Below, in pieces: positions 1-5,037 of a stretch of 5,037 nucleotides of DNA. The stretch lies in the NCBI GenBank assembly GCA_964456445.1, contig CAYWBI010000246.1:1-5037 (forward strand). Reading direction: 5' to 3'. Each line of letters begins with the position of its first letter. Position 1 is the stretch's first letter. This DNA is from CAYWBI01 sp964456445. GTDB taxonomy: Bacteria > Calditrichota > Calditrichia > Calditrichales > J004. The position numbers were made by a program, and so were the translations under genes. The notes under the pieces are model-generated. The model saw only the letters and a list, made by a program, of their open reading frames with translations, did not search any database and was not told the origin of the DNA.

Positions 1-44
1 TGAACTTCACTAATCGCAAAATCCTTGTTATTTATACGGATCAT
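1..44 (-). CDS. 5' end of an unidentified gene downstream of nrdJ (partial)
   Basis: An ATG at 44-42 on the minus strand opens a reading frame that stays open to the window edge, giving MIRINNKDFAISEV. It is preceded by a strong Shine-Dalgarno (GGAG at 54-51) with a 6-nt spacer, and lies only 10 nt past the nrdJ stop codon. It is therefore almost certainly co-transcribed with nrdJ and possibly translationally coupled to it. Fourteen residues are too few to name a family. A start of the form M-I-x-I-N-x-K is reminiscent of N-terminal [2Fe-2S] ferredoxin-like domains, but that is only an impression. I assign no function. Confidence 0.72.
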   Translation of the reverse strand, partial: MIRINNKDFAISEV

Positions 45-50
45 TTAAAG

Positions 51-57
51 CTCCTTA
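51..57 (-). promoter_or_regulatory. Shine-Dalgarno overlapping the nrdJ stop codon
   Basis: On the minus strand the sequence reads TAAGGAG. The TAA is the nrdJ stop codon (57-55) and runs directly into GGAG, 6 nt before the ATG of the next gene. A terminating ribosome would sit on the next gene's ribosome binding site, an arrangement typical of translationally coupled operon genes. Confidence 0.75.
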
Positions 58-2565
58 AGCTTTTACGGTTAAGAATTCATTTTTTTCTTTTTCACGTATC
101 ATGAAATGATACACGGTGGTAAGTTCGCCGTTGGGCAGGGACAGGATGTCATCCCCATGGGCTTTAATTTCCTCGCCGGGTTTAATTTTTATGGTGTATA
201 TTTTATTTTTTGCCGTCTGAAATTCGGTTTTCTGTGTTTCGATGCTGAGAATGGGGTAGCGACTGCCATCACGGTAAATGGTGATCCCCTTAAGCCCTTG
301 TTTCCATGCCTTCAAATAGACGTCCGATATGGTTTCCGGTTCGACATTTTCGGGAAGGTTAACGGTAGATGAAATACTGTGATCCACATATTTTTGACAA
401 CGGCCCTGTATTTCCACTCTTTTATCCGGCATTATATGATGTGACGTGCGGAAAAAATATCCGGGCAGGTGCTCCGTCAGTTCAGCCTCGGTTTGGGCGT
501 CCTGCACTTTATCGCCCAGATTATGCAGGTCAATGTAAGCCTGAACACTGGAATGGAACACCTTGAAAAATTTATTTCCAAAAGATTCCGATCTGCGTGT
601 ATAAAAGAGTGCAAAAATGGGTTCAATGCCGCTACTGACACCAAGATAGTTTTTTGTACCATTTTTAAAACTTAAAACAATATTACTGATTGAACCGGTC
701 GGTGCAATAGCAAGGATGGCAATATTTCGCAGTCCTTTATCACGGATCATTTCCCGGGTTTCTTGGGAAAGGGCTTCCTTGAAAAATGGGCCTTGTGCGT
801 AGGCGTTATAGTCATAAATGGGGGAAGGGCCCTTTTCTTCCGCAATAAGGGCCGACGCCTGATATGCCTTGTTCGCAATAAGACTCATTACCTTTTCAAC
901 CAGCATGATGCCTTCTTCAGAATCATAAGCAATGCCAAGCTGGTTAAGCATGTCTGCCGTACCCATAATCCCTAAACCCAATCGGCGGGTTTCGGAAGCG
1001 GAGATACGTTGTTTTTCCAGCGGGTTTAAAATCTCGTTCCACGTAACCACATTATCCAAAAAACGGATTACGGTATTTGTAACTTCGGCTATTTTATCCC
1101 AATTAATTTTAGCGTTGACAGTGAAGCCGTTATCCACAAAACGGGCAAGGTTTATGGAACCCAGGTTACATGCGCCGCCGTCTTCAAGTGGAACCTCCGC
1201 GCAGGGATTGGTGCTGGCAATGGGACGACCTACATAGTTGGATGGGGAGTATTTACTCATCCGGCTCCAAAAAATTAATCCGGGTTCGGCAGTTTTATAA
1301 TTGCCCTCAACAAATTGGTCCCATACATCTCGTGCTTTTATCAGACGGCGGATTTCACCTGTTGCCCGTGAGGCAAAATACAGCATGTAATCACCTGAAT
1401 AGCGAACGGCCAAATCATAAGGTTCATTGTCTAACGGGATTACCACATCGCCAAAAACATCGCGCGCCACGGCGTTACTCAGAACGGCCTCGTCCATGGT
1501 CCGGTTATAATTTGTGTGTAAAAAATTATTTAAAAGGTTGGCATTCTGAAAAACATGGAACAATTCATATTCGTCGATATCCTTTGCCGGGATTTGGTAG
1601 GAATAATGAATGTCCTTTTCCTGGTAGGCTTTAGAAAGAACTTGTTTGTTAAATTTTTTATACACCAACAATTTATCGGTGCCGTATTTTTTTTGTTCTT
1701 CCACAGCCTGCATAAACTCGTCGGAAACCTTTATACTGATATTGGCAAAACGCACTTGTGTGTTTTCCATTACCTGTTTTTCTATCTCCAAAAGCTGTGT
1801 TTCATCGAATTTATTACTCCACTTGGCCTGGTCAACAATCTGTTCGGTAACCCAGTTGGGGATTTTTTTTACGCGGATGAATTCCATAATGTCGGGGTGT
1901 TTCACATCGATGGTCAGCATTAACGCGCCGCGCCGTCCGCTTTGGCCAATCAAACCTGTTGTCAGGGAATAAAGTTCCATAAATGAAACCGCGCCGGTCG
2001 AACTATCCGCGGCATTGTGTACAATGCTGTTTTTGGGGCGCAGGGGGGAAATATCAACGCCTATCCCGCCTCCAAAAGAATAAGTGCGTGCACACTCATA
2101 GGCCGTGTTATATAAAGATTCAATATTGTCTTCCTGAACCTTGGAAACAAAACAGTTGGCCAGGGTTTTTACACGGTATAGATCGCCCGCCCCTGCCAAT
2201 ACCCTGCCTCCCGCCGCAAAATAGCCACCGTATAAAGCCTTGTAAAATTCGGTTGCCCAATATTCGGCTTTTTCAGCTTGTGGTTCCATGGTTGCAATAA
2301 ACGCAGACAAACGGGTGAAAACGTCTTCGGGACATTTTTCAATTACATCGTTGTTCAGATTTTTTACAAAATATTTTTTTTCATAAATATTTCTGGCCAG
2401 CTCATTATCGGAAAGATAGTTGTTGTCCGGGTGTACGGGAATACTCCCATCCTGTTGTTTTTGCCTTAATTGCGTATAAAGGTTTTGATATGTGGCAAGC
2501 TGTTTTTTACTTATAAGTTGTGTATGTTTCCCTTTATGCTTAAACATGGCATTAAACATTAACAT
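55..2565 (-). CDS. nrdJ: Adenosylcobalamin-dependent (class II) ribonucleotide reductase
   Basis: This cytoplasmic enzyme reduces ribonucleotides to deoxyribonucleotides for DNA synthesis. It uses coenzyme B12 to form a thiyl radical, so it needs neither oxygen nor a NrdB-type radical subunit. The 836-residue product has the full reductase barrel. LANCF carries C138 and GGACNLGS carries C466, the redox pair. NPCAE (453-457) carries the radical cysteine C455 with N453 and E457. Other family motifs are FGGGIGVDISPLRP (164-177), the phosphate-binding APTGS (621-625), SGIEPIF (645-651), VDHSISSTVNLP (727-738) and GLKGITIYRDGSR (757-769). I see no N-terminal ATP-cone. Residues about 235-425 are longer than in compact class II enzymes. 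The last 67 residues contain no cysteine, whereas the family usually ends in a C-x-x-C that re-reduces the active site. Start: Met1 lies 3 nt from the Shine-Dalgarno and Met3 9 nt from it, so Met3 is a real alternative. The family call is very secure. Confidence 0.97.
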   Translation of the reverse strand: MLMFNAMFKHKGKHTQLISKKQLATYQNLYTQLRQKQQDGSIPVHPDNNYLSDNELARNIYEKKYFVKNLNNDVIEKCPEDVFTRLSAFIATMEPQAEKAEYWATEFYKALYGGYFAAGGRVLAGAGDLYRVKTLANCFVSKVQEDNIESLYNTAYECARTYSFGGGIGVDISPLRPKNSIVHNAADSSTGAVSFMELYSLTTGLIGQSGRRGALMLTIDVKHPDIMEFIRVKKIPNWVTEQIVDQAKWSNKFDETQLLEIEKQVMENTQVRFANISIKVSDEFMQAVEEQKKYGTDKLLVYKKFNKQVLSKAYQEKDIHYSYQIPAKDIDEYELFHVFQNANLLNNFLHTNYNRTMDEAVLSNAVARDVFGDVVIPLDNEPYDLAVRYSGDYMLYFASRATGEIRRLIKARDVWDQFVEGNYKTAEPGLIFWSRMSKYSPSNYVGRPIASTNPCAEVPLEDGGACNLGSINLARFVDNGFTVNAKINWDKIAEVTNTVIRFLDNVVTWNEILNPLEKQRISASETRRLGLGIMGTADMLNQLGIAYDSEEGIMLVEKVMSLIANKAYQASALIAEEKGPSPIYDYNAYAQGPFFKEALSQETREMIRDKGLRNIAILAIAPTGSISNIVLSFKNGTKNYLGVSSGIEPIFALFYTRRSESFGNKFFKVFHSSVQAYIDLHNLGDKVQDAQTEAELTEHLPGYFFRTSHHIMPDKRVEIQGRCQKYVDHSISSTVNLPENVEPETISDVYLKAWKQGLKGITIYRDGSRYPILSIETQKTEFQTAKNKIYTIKIKPGEEIKAHGDDILSLPNGELTTVYHFMIREKEKNEFLTVKA

Positions 2566-2566
2566 T

Positions 2567-2572
2567 CTCTCC
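2567..2572 (-). promoter_or_regulatory. nrdJ Shine-Dalgarno (start ambiguity)
   Basis: The minus strand reads GGAGAG here. Counting from the end of the GGAG core (2569), the annotated ATG (2565-2563) is 3 nt away, which is tight. The in-frame ATG two codons later (2559-2557) is 9 nt away, which is comfortable. Spacing therefore favours the shorter protein by two residues, with no effect on any domain. Confidence 0.6.
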
Positions 2573-2594
2573 GGTATATATTAAAAATCTCCCG

Positions 2595-2616
2595 CAGGTT
2601 ATTGGGGATTAACCTG
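2595..2616. repeat. 7-bp inverted repeat in the nrdJ leader
   Basis: CAGGTTA (2595-2601) and TAACCTG (2610-2616) are perfect inverted copies around an 8-nt centre, TTGGGGAT. The element lies about 30 bp upstream of the nrdJ start codon. It could be a dyad operator or, if transcribed, a 5'-UTR hairpin whose loop carries CCCC. It does not resemble the NrdR box consensus. Confidence 0.5.
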
Positions 2617-2650
2617 AAATAAAATACTGTTTTTAATGGTGTTGCGTTGT

Positions 2651-2676
2651 GCATTCCCTGGTGCGGCAGGGAATGC
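2651..2676. repeat. Perfect 10-bp stem, 6-nt loop inverted repeat
   Basis: GCATTCCCTG (2651-2660) and CAGGGAATGC (2667-2676) are exact reverse complements around GTGCGG. The stem is GC-richer than its AT-rich surroundings. Neither strand has a T run directly after the stem, so it is not a canonical intrinsic terminator. It could be a protein-binding palindrome, a structured 5'-UTR element of nrdJ, or one copy of a dispersed REP-like repeat. The sequence alone does not decide. Confidence 0.65.
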
Positions 2677-2837
2677 TTGCTAGGTCGATAATCTGACTGA
2701 CTATATGGTTTTTTTATGTTGAAGAAGTAAATTACATGAGTAAATATCTGTCATTTTACATTCGAATTCAAGCAAAAAATCCTTTTTTTTCTGTCCTTAT
2801 TTTCAACAAACGAACAGGTTTCTGCCGCTTGGGGATT

Positions 2838-2859
2838 ATCAAAAAATCAACGTTTTGAT
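2838..2859. repeat. 7-bp AT-rich inverted repeat upstream of apbE
   Basis: ATCAAAA (2838-2844) and TTTTGAT (2853-2859) are perfect inverted copies 8 nt apart. An alternative shorter pairing (ATCAA 2846-2850 with TTGAT 2855-2859) uses the same right arm. At this base composition such a dyad could arise by chance. Its position, just upstream of the candidate apbE promoter, would suit an operator. Confidence 0.3.
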
Positions 2860-2880
2860 CTTACGCGTTAAATATCATTA

Positions 2881-2915
2881 GTTGAAACGCAAAGTGATGT
2901 GGTTTAAATTTCAAC
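2881..2915. repeat. 7-bp inverted repeat overlapping the candidate apbE promoter
   Basis: GTTGAAA (2881-2887) and TTTCAAC (2909-2915) are perfect inverted copies with 21 nt between them. Together they bracket the proposed -35 and -10 region of apbE, a layout compatible with a repressor site. The motif TTTCAACAA also occurs about 108 bp upstream near 2801-2809 as a direct copy, which may be coincidence. Confidence 0.3.
2882..2910 (+). promoter_or_regulatory. Candidate sigma-70-like promoter for apbE
   Basis: TTGAAA (2882-2887; one mismatch to TTGACA) is followed after 17 nt by TAAATT (2905-2910; two mismatches to TATAAT). Transcription would start around 2917 and leave a leader of about 35 nt before the GTG. 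TATTAT at 2931-2936 is a better -10 match, but it lies too close to the ribosome binding site to leave a usable leader. If the host uses a Bacteroidota-type sigma factor this call would not apply. Confidence 0.28.
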
Positions 2916-2952
2916 AACAAATAATTTAAATATTATCAAAGAGAGAAAATCC

Positions 2953-3996
2953 GTGTTTAGCCGAAAAACAATAAAACCGCTTCTTCTGATATTCACTTTG
3001 CTATCATTGTTAATGGCGTGCCATGATAAACCAATTGACTTCCATGGCCGGACCATGGGTACAACGTACAATGTCCGGGTACTTGATGCGGATAAACCCT
3101 TTGTCAATAAAAAAATCTTTCAAAAGGGAATCGATAGTTTATTAAGAAACATTAACATGAAAATGTCCACTTATATTCCCGAAAGTGAAATTTCACGGTT
3201 TAACAGCAGTCACTCCATCATGCCATTTCCAATTTCGGATGATTTTATCTATGTGTTTAATATTGCACGGCAAATTTTTTTGGAGACAAATGGGGCCTTC
3301 GATCCAACGGTGGAACCGCTCGTGGACCTCTGGGGGTTTGGTAAAAAGGGAAGAAGGAAAGAGCCACCGTCTGAAAACGTTGTGGAACAACTCCTGGGCA
3401 GGGTCGGTATGGACAAAATTACCCTGGGCAGTGGTTTTATTCAAAAAGGGCAGCCGGACGTCCAGCTTGATTTTAGTGCAATTGCCAAAGGGCATGGGGT
3501 GGATGCGGTTGCACAGTATATTACAACTGCCGGTTATAACAATTTTTTAGTGGAAATTGGGGGCGAAGTGGTGGTTAGGGGGCATAATAATAAAAAGGCA
3601 TGGCGCGTCGGTATCGATAAGCCATCCATTGAACATCCTTTTGCGCATACCCTGCAGGCCATTCTGGAAATCAGCGATGAGGCCATTGCCACAAGCGGGG
3701 ACTACCGCAATTATTTTATCGCCCGGGATTCACTTTATTCGCATACGATAAATCCTGTTACCGGGAGGCCGGTACATAATGGGGTGGCCTCGGCAACGGT
3801 GATTGCCCCGAATTGCACGCTGGCGGATGGTCTGGCAACCTCGCTAATGGTTTTGGGAGAGAAAAAAGGCCTGGCCTGGATCGAGGGCAAGCCCGGGATC
3901 GAGGCAATGCTTATCCTGAGGCAGGGGCATACATACCGGGTAGCAATGAGTAGGGGTTTTAAAGAATATATAATACAGGAATGGGAAAAACGTTAA
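2953..3996 (+). CDS. apbE: FAD:protein FMN transferase, ApbE family lipoprotein
   Basis: ApbE cleaves FAD and attaches the FMN part to a Thr or Ser in target proteins such as NqrB/NqrC or RnfD/RnfG, on the outer side of the cytoplasmic membrane. Residues 1-23 form a lipoprotein signal: basic RK, a hydrophobic stretch, then the lipobox L-M-A-C with C23 as the lipidated residue. The 347-residue protein carries the family motifs in order: GRTMGTTY (32-39), MSTYIPESEISRFN (71-84), GAFDPTVEPLVDLWGFG (114-130), LDFSAIAKGHGVD (172-184), VEIGGE (200-205), ATSGDYRNYF (246-255), HTINPVTGRP (264-273) and the metal-binding region ADGLATS (291-297) with D292 and T296. It is full length with no disrupted motif. 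The GTG start follows AGAGAG with a 7-nt spacer and is needed to keep the signal peptide; the next in-frame Met is M21. It diverges from nrdJ and converges on the DUF4835 gene, so it looks monocistronic. Confidence 0.96.
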   Translation: MFSRKTIKPLLLIFTLLSLLMACHDKPIDFHGRTMGTTYNVRVLDADKPFVNKKIFQKGIDSLLRNINMKMSTYIPESEISRFNSSHSIMPFPISDDFIYVFNIARQIFLETNGAFDPTVEPLVDLWGFGKKGRRKEPPSENVVEQLLGRVGMDKITLGSGFIQKGQPDVQLDFSAIAKGHGVDAVAQYITTAGYNNFLVEIGGEVVVRGHNNKKAWRVGIDKPSIEHPFAHTLQAILEISDEAIATSGDYRNYFIARDSLYSHTINPVTGRPVHNGVASATVIAPNCTLADGLATSLMVLGEKKGLAWIEGKPGIEAMLILRQGHTYRVAMSRGFKEYIIQEWEKR

Positions 3997-4132
3997 CACA
4001 AATTATCGGTGTTCGATATTCAAATTCCATCTGGTATTGATTTACCAACAAAGAACACCGTTTGTTACCTACAAAAAAGAGAGGTTAGATACTGTATTTT
4101 AATTTGCATTGCCTTGCCGGCGTCCCAAAAAA
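3997..4132. other. Convergent intergenic region
   Basis: This 136-bp stretch lies between the stop codons of apbE (plus) and the DUF4835 gene (minus), where transcription termination is expected for both. There is no GC-rich hairpin followed by a T run on either strand. A T6 tract directly follows the minus-strand stop codon, but only an AT-only pairing precedes it. The one clear structure is the long-loop inverted repeat listed separately. No gene is visible. Confidence 0.7.
4007..4060. repeat. Nested inverted repeat downstream of apbE
   Basis: CGGTGTTC (4007-4014) and GAACACCG (4053-4060) are perfect 8-bp inverted arms. ACAAA (3998-4002) can pair with TTTGT (4061-4065) after a 4-nt bulge. 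Inside the 38-nt loop, TGGTA (4032-4036) and TACCA (4043-4047) form a second 5-bp stem. The RNA would be a two-tier stem-loop just past the apbE stop, consistent with a 3'-end stabilising or terminating structure, but there is no T run after it. Confidence 0.45.
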
Positions 4133-4978
4133 TTATTTTTCACTGGGCAGATATTCCCTATAGGCGTCGCGATGTTTGCTGTCGATATCGAGCATTGACC
4201 GTAAGTTGTCCTCGTGGCCGCTAAGCAGCATGGCTATATCTCTGTTATGTGCGTCAAAAAAGATACGCAGATAATAATTGTTTGGTTGAATGTTATAAAC
4301 TTTTTGGATGCCTTCCAGCACTTTTAATGTCAGCTTATATGCGCCCTTATAATCTCCGTCGTCATATCTTTCCAGCGCTTCAAAAAAATCCGGCTTAACT
4401 TCACGGAGCGGCCGCGTACGTATCTGGGTTATTTTTTGCAGGATGTCGATGCGCCCGCGCCATCCGCGGGAATATTGGCTTAGCAGGCCCTGATTGGCAA
4501 TATCCAAAGCTTTGTCGTATTCCGGTGTGCCCAGCAACAGGCCATACGTATCTAATTCACCGGCTAAAATCACATGGGCATAAAAATCCAGGAAATGGCT
4601 TAATGGATCAAACTGCCCCTTGGTATGGTTCAATGGCGTACTTGGTTGATAGGGAAATTCCCAAATCTTGTCATAAAAGCTCTCCCCGGATTCGCTTGAA
4701 ATTAAAAACTGGGCCTTATACATTTTTTCAAAGGTTTTCTTTTGTACCGTCTCAATGATTACTTTAACATTACAGGGGACATCGGTATTATAATCATTGT
4801 CCGTCCAATCGAAATTGTCATAATATTGTTCGATTTTATCTGCGAAGCCGTCCAGTTCCTTGCGTTGATCATCAGTTAAATGGCTATATTCAACGCTTAC
4901 CGTTACATCCAGGGTTTGTCCAAAAAGATAGCTGCCGCCTATCAGCGTCATGATGACGCACCATTTTAATAAATTCAT
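4133..4978 (-). CDS. Exported DUF4835 / PorD-like protein
   Basis: The 281-residue product starts with a Sec signal peptide (K5, hydrophobic 6-19, likely cleavage after G20 before Q21). The mature part fits the DUF4835 family throughout: a beta-rich first half with NFDWTDNDY (55-63), FDPL (123-126), then the hallmark helix FLDFYAHVILAGELDTYG (129-146) with T151-P152, YDKALDIANQ (154-163) and GWRGR (172-176), and a helical C-terminal half. Family members are mostly Bacteroidota proteins of similar length, often annotated as type IX secretion protein PorD; the biochemical role is unknown to me. C69 is the only cysteine of the mature protein. The start is set by AGGAG (4989-4985) 6 nt before the ATG. 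Nothing follows it on its own strand here, since apbE converges on it. The family call is strong; a role in type IX secretion in this organism is inference. Confidence 0.88.
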   Translation of the reverse strand: MNLLKWCVIMTLIGGSYLFGQTLDVTVSVEYSHLTDDQRKELDGFADKIEQYYDNFDWTDNDYNTDVPCNVKVIIETVQKKTFEKMYKAQFLISSESGESFYDKIWEFPYQPSTPLNHTKGQFDPLSHFLDFYAHVILAGELDTYGLLLGTPEYDKALDIANQGLLSQYSRGWRGRIDILQKITQIRTRPLREVKPDFFEALERYDDGDYKGAYKLTLKVLEGIQKVYNIQPNNYYLRIFFDAHNRDIAMLLSGHEDNLRSMLDIDSKHRDAYREYLPSEK

Positions 4979-5037
4979 TTCATACTCCTATGATAAAATC
5001 TTTAGTTTTATGAAGATTTCAGTACAAAATGGGGGAA
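4979..5037 (-). other. Leader of the DUF4835 gene, possibly the tail of an upstream gene
   Basis: This holds the AGGAG ribosome site (4989-4985) and 48 nt further upstream. One minus-strand frame reads PPFCTEIFIKLKILS and ends in a TAG (4990-4988) that overlaps the Shine-Dalgarno, echoing the nrdJ/next-gene junction. Another frame ends in TAA at 5010-5008 after FPHFVLKSS. Either could be the C-terminus of an upstream operon gene, or neither. The fragments are too short to recognise. Confidence 0.3.

Larger units (their letters stand above)
2566..2952. other. Divergent intergenic region between nrdJ and apbE
   Basis: This 387-bp stretch separates two divergently transcribed genes and should hold both promoters. 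I find no coding region with start, ribosome site and family resemblance. It is AT-rich, with a T7 run at 2710-2716 and a T8 run near 2783-2790. It contains four inverted repeats, listed separately. I could not identify a convincing sigma-70-type promoter for nrdJ on the minus strand. No cobalamin riboswitch core (the B12-box GCCACTG) is visible in either orientation. Confidence 0.8.

Noticed and set aside
106..2469. Several plus-strand open frames of 60-150 codons lying over nrdJ
   Set aside because: They are antisense to a well-conserved gene, overlap one another in different frames, and show low-complexity Phe/Pro/Arg-rich products with no family motif.
2636..2683. A 15-codon frame starting at the ATG at 2636 and ending at TAG
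   Set aside because: There is no Shine-Dalgarno before the ATG, and the frame simply reads through the palindrome at 2651-2676. No sign of real coding.
2695..2715. A NrdR box in ACTATATGGT near 2700
   Set aside because: It has the AT-rich centre but fails the conserved flanking positions (no C-w-A-t-A-T-a-T-w-G pattern) and is only an imperfect palindrome.
2581..2720. A cobalamin riboswitch upstream of the B12-dependent nrdJ
   Set aside because: AGGGAA occurs within the hairpin at 2667-2676 region and its complement, but the rest of the conserved core, including the GCCACTG B12 box, is absent on both strands. Such riboswitches also usually control B12 synthesis/uptake or B12-independent isozymes, not nrdJ itself.
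3185..3751. Open frames overlapping apbE on both strands
   Set aside because: ApbE motifs run uninterrupted through this stretch in one frame; the alternatives have no ribosome site or recognisable domain.
4127..4140. An intrinsic terminator at the end of the DUF4835 gene (A6-TTA-T5 tract)
   Set aside because: The pairing is entirely A-T and overlaps the stop codon. CCCA/TGGG flanks (4124-4127, 4144-4147) add only four base pairs around a large loop, too weak to call.
1..5037. A mobile element, CRISPR array, toxin-antitoxin or defence system
   Set aside because: There are no transposase or integrase motifs, no regularly spaced repeats, and no tRNA or att-like duplications. All three complete genes are intact members of known families.

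Overview
The window most likely comes from a member of the FCB superphylum (Bacteroidota, Ignavibacteriota, Calditrichota and relatives). The best lineage marker is the DUF4835/PorD-type secreted protein at the right end, a family known mainly from this group. The lipoprotein-type ApbE and the Gln after the predicted signal-peptide cleavage site of the DUF4835 protein fit the same picture. At least three of the four starts have a clear purine-rich Shine-Dalgarno sequence at usable spacing. Classical Bacteroidia and Flavobacteriia generally lack these, so a deeper branch (Calditrichota- or Ignavibacteria-like) is my preferred but unproven inference.

Layout. Positions 1-44 (minus strand) hold the first 14 codons of a gene that runs off the left edge, with its Shine-Dalgarno overlapping the stop codon of the gene before it. 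Positions 55-2565 (minus) encode a full-length adenosylcobalamin-dependent class II ribonucleotide reductase (NrdJ). All active-site residues are present, but the C-terminal tail contains no cysteine. Positions 2566-2952 are a 387-bp divergent intergenic region with several inverted repeats, including a perfect 10-bp stem with a 6-nt loop, and no gene I can support. Positions 2953-3996 (plus) encode an intact FMN:protein transferase lipoprotein (ApbE) starting at GTG. Positions 3997-4132 are a short convergent intergenic region with a nested inverted repeat. Positions 4133-4978 (minus) encode the DUF4835/PorD-like exported protein. The last 59 bases are its leader, possibly including the tail of another gene.

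How the parts relate. NrdJ makes deoxynucleotides in the cytoplasm and seems to be co-transcribed with the truncated left-edge gene. ApbE acts outside the cytoplasmic membrane, attaching FMN to proteins such as NqrB/NqrC or RnfD/RnfG, but no target gene is in the window. The DUF4835 protein is exported; relatives are annotated as PorD, linked to the type IX secretion system. The three complete genes lie in three transcription units (divergent, then convergent), and nothing in the sequence shows they form one pathway. I see no mobile element, CRISPR array, RNA gene or defence system. The main items worth a second look are the cysteine-free NrdJ tail, the intergenic inverted repeats, and the DUF4835 gene lying outside the gene order I remember for it.
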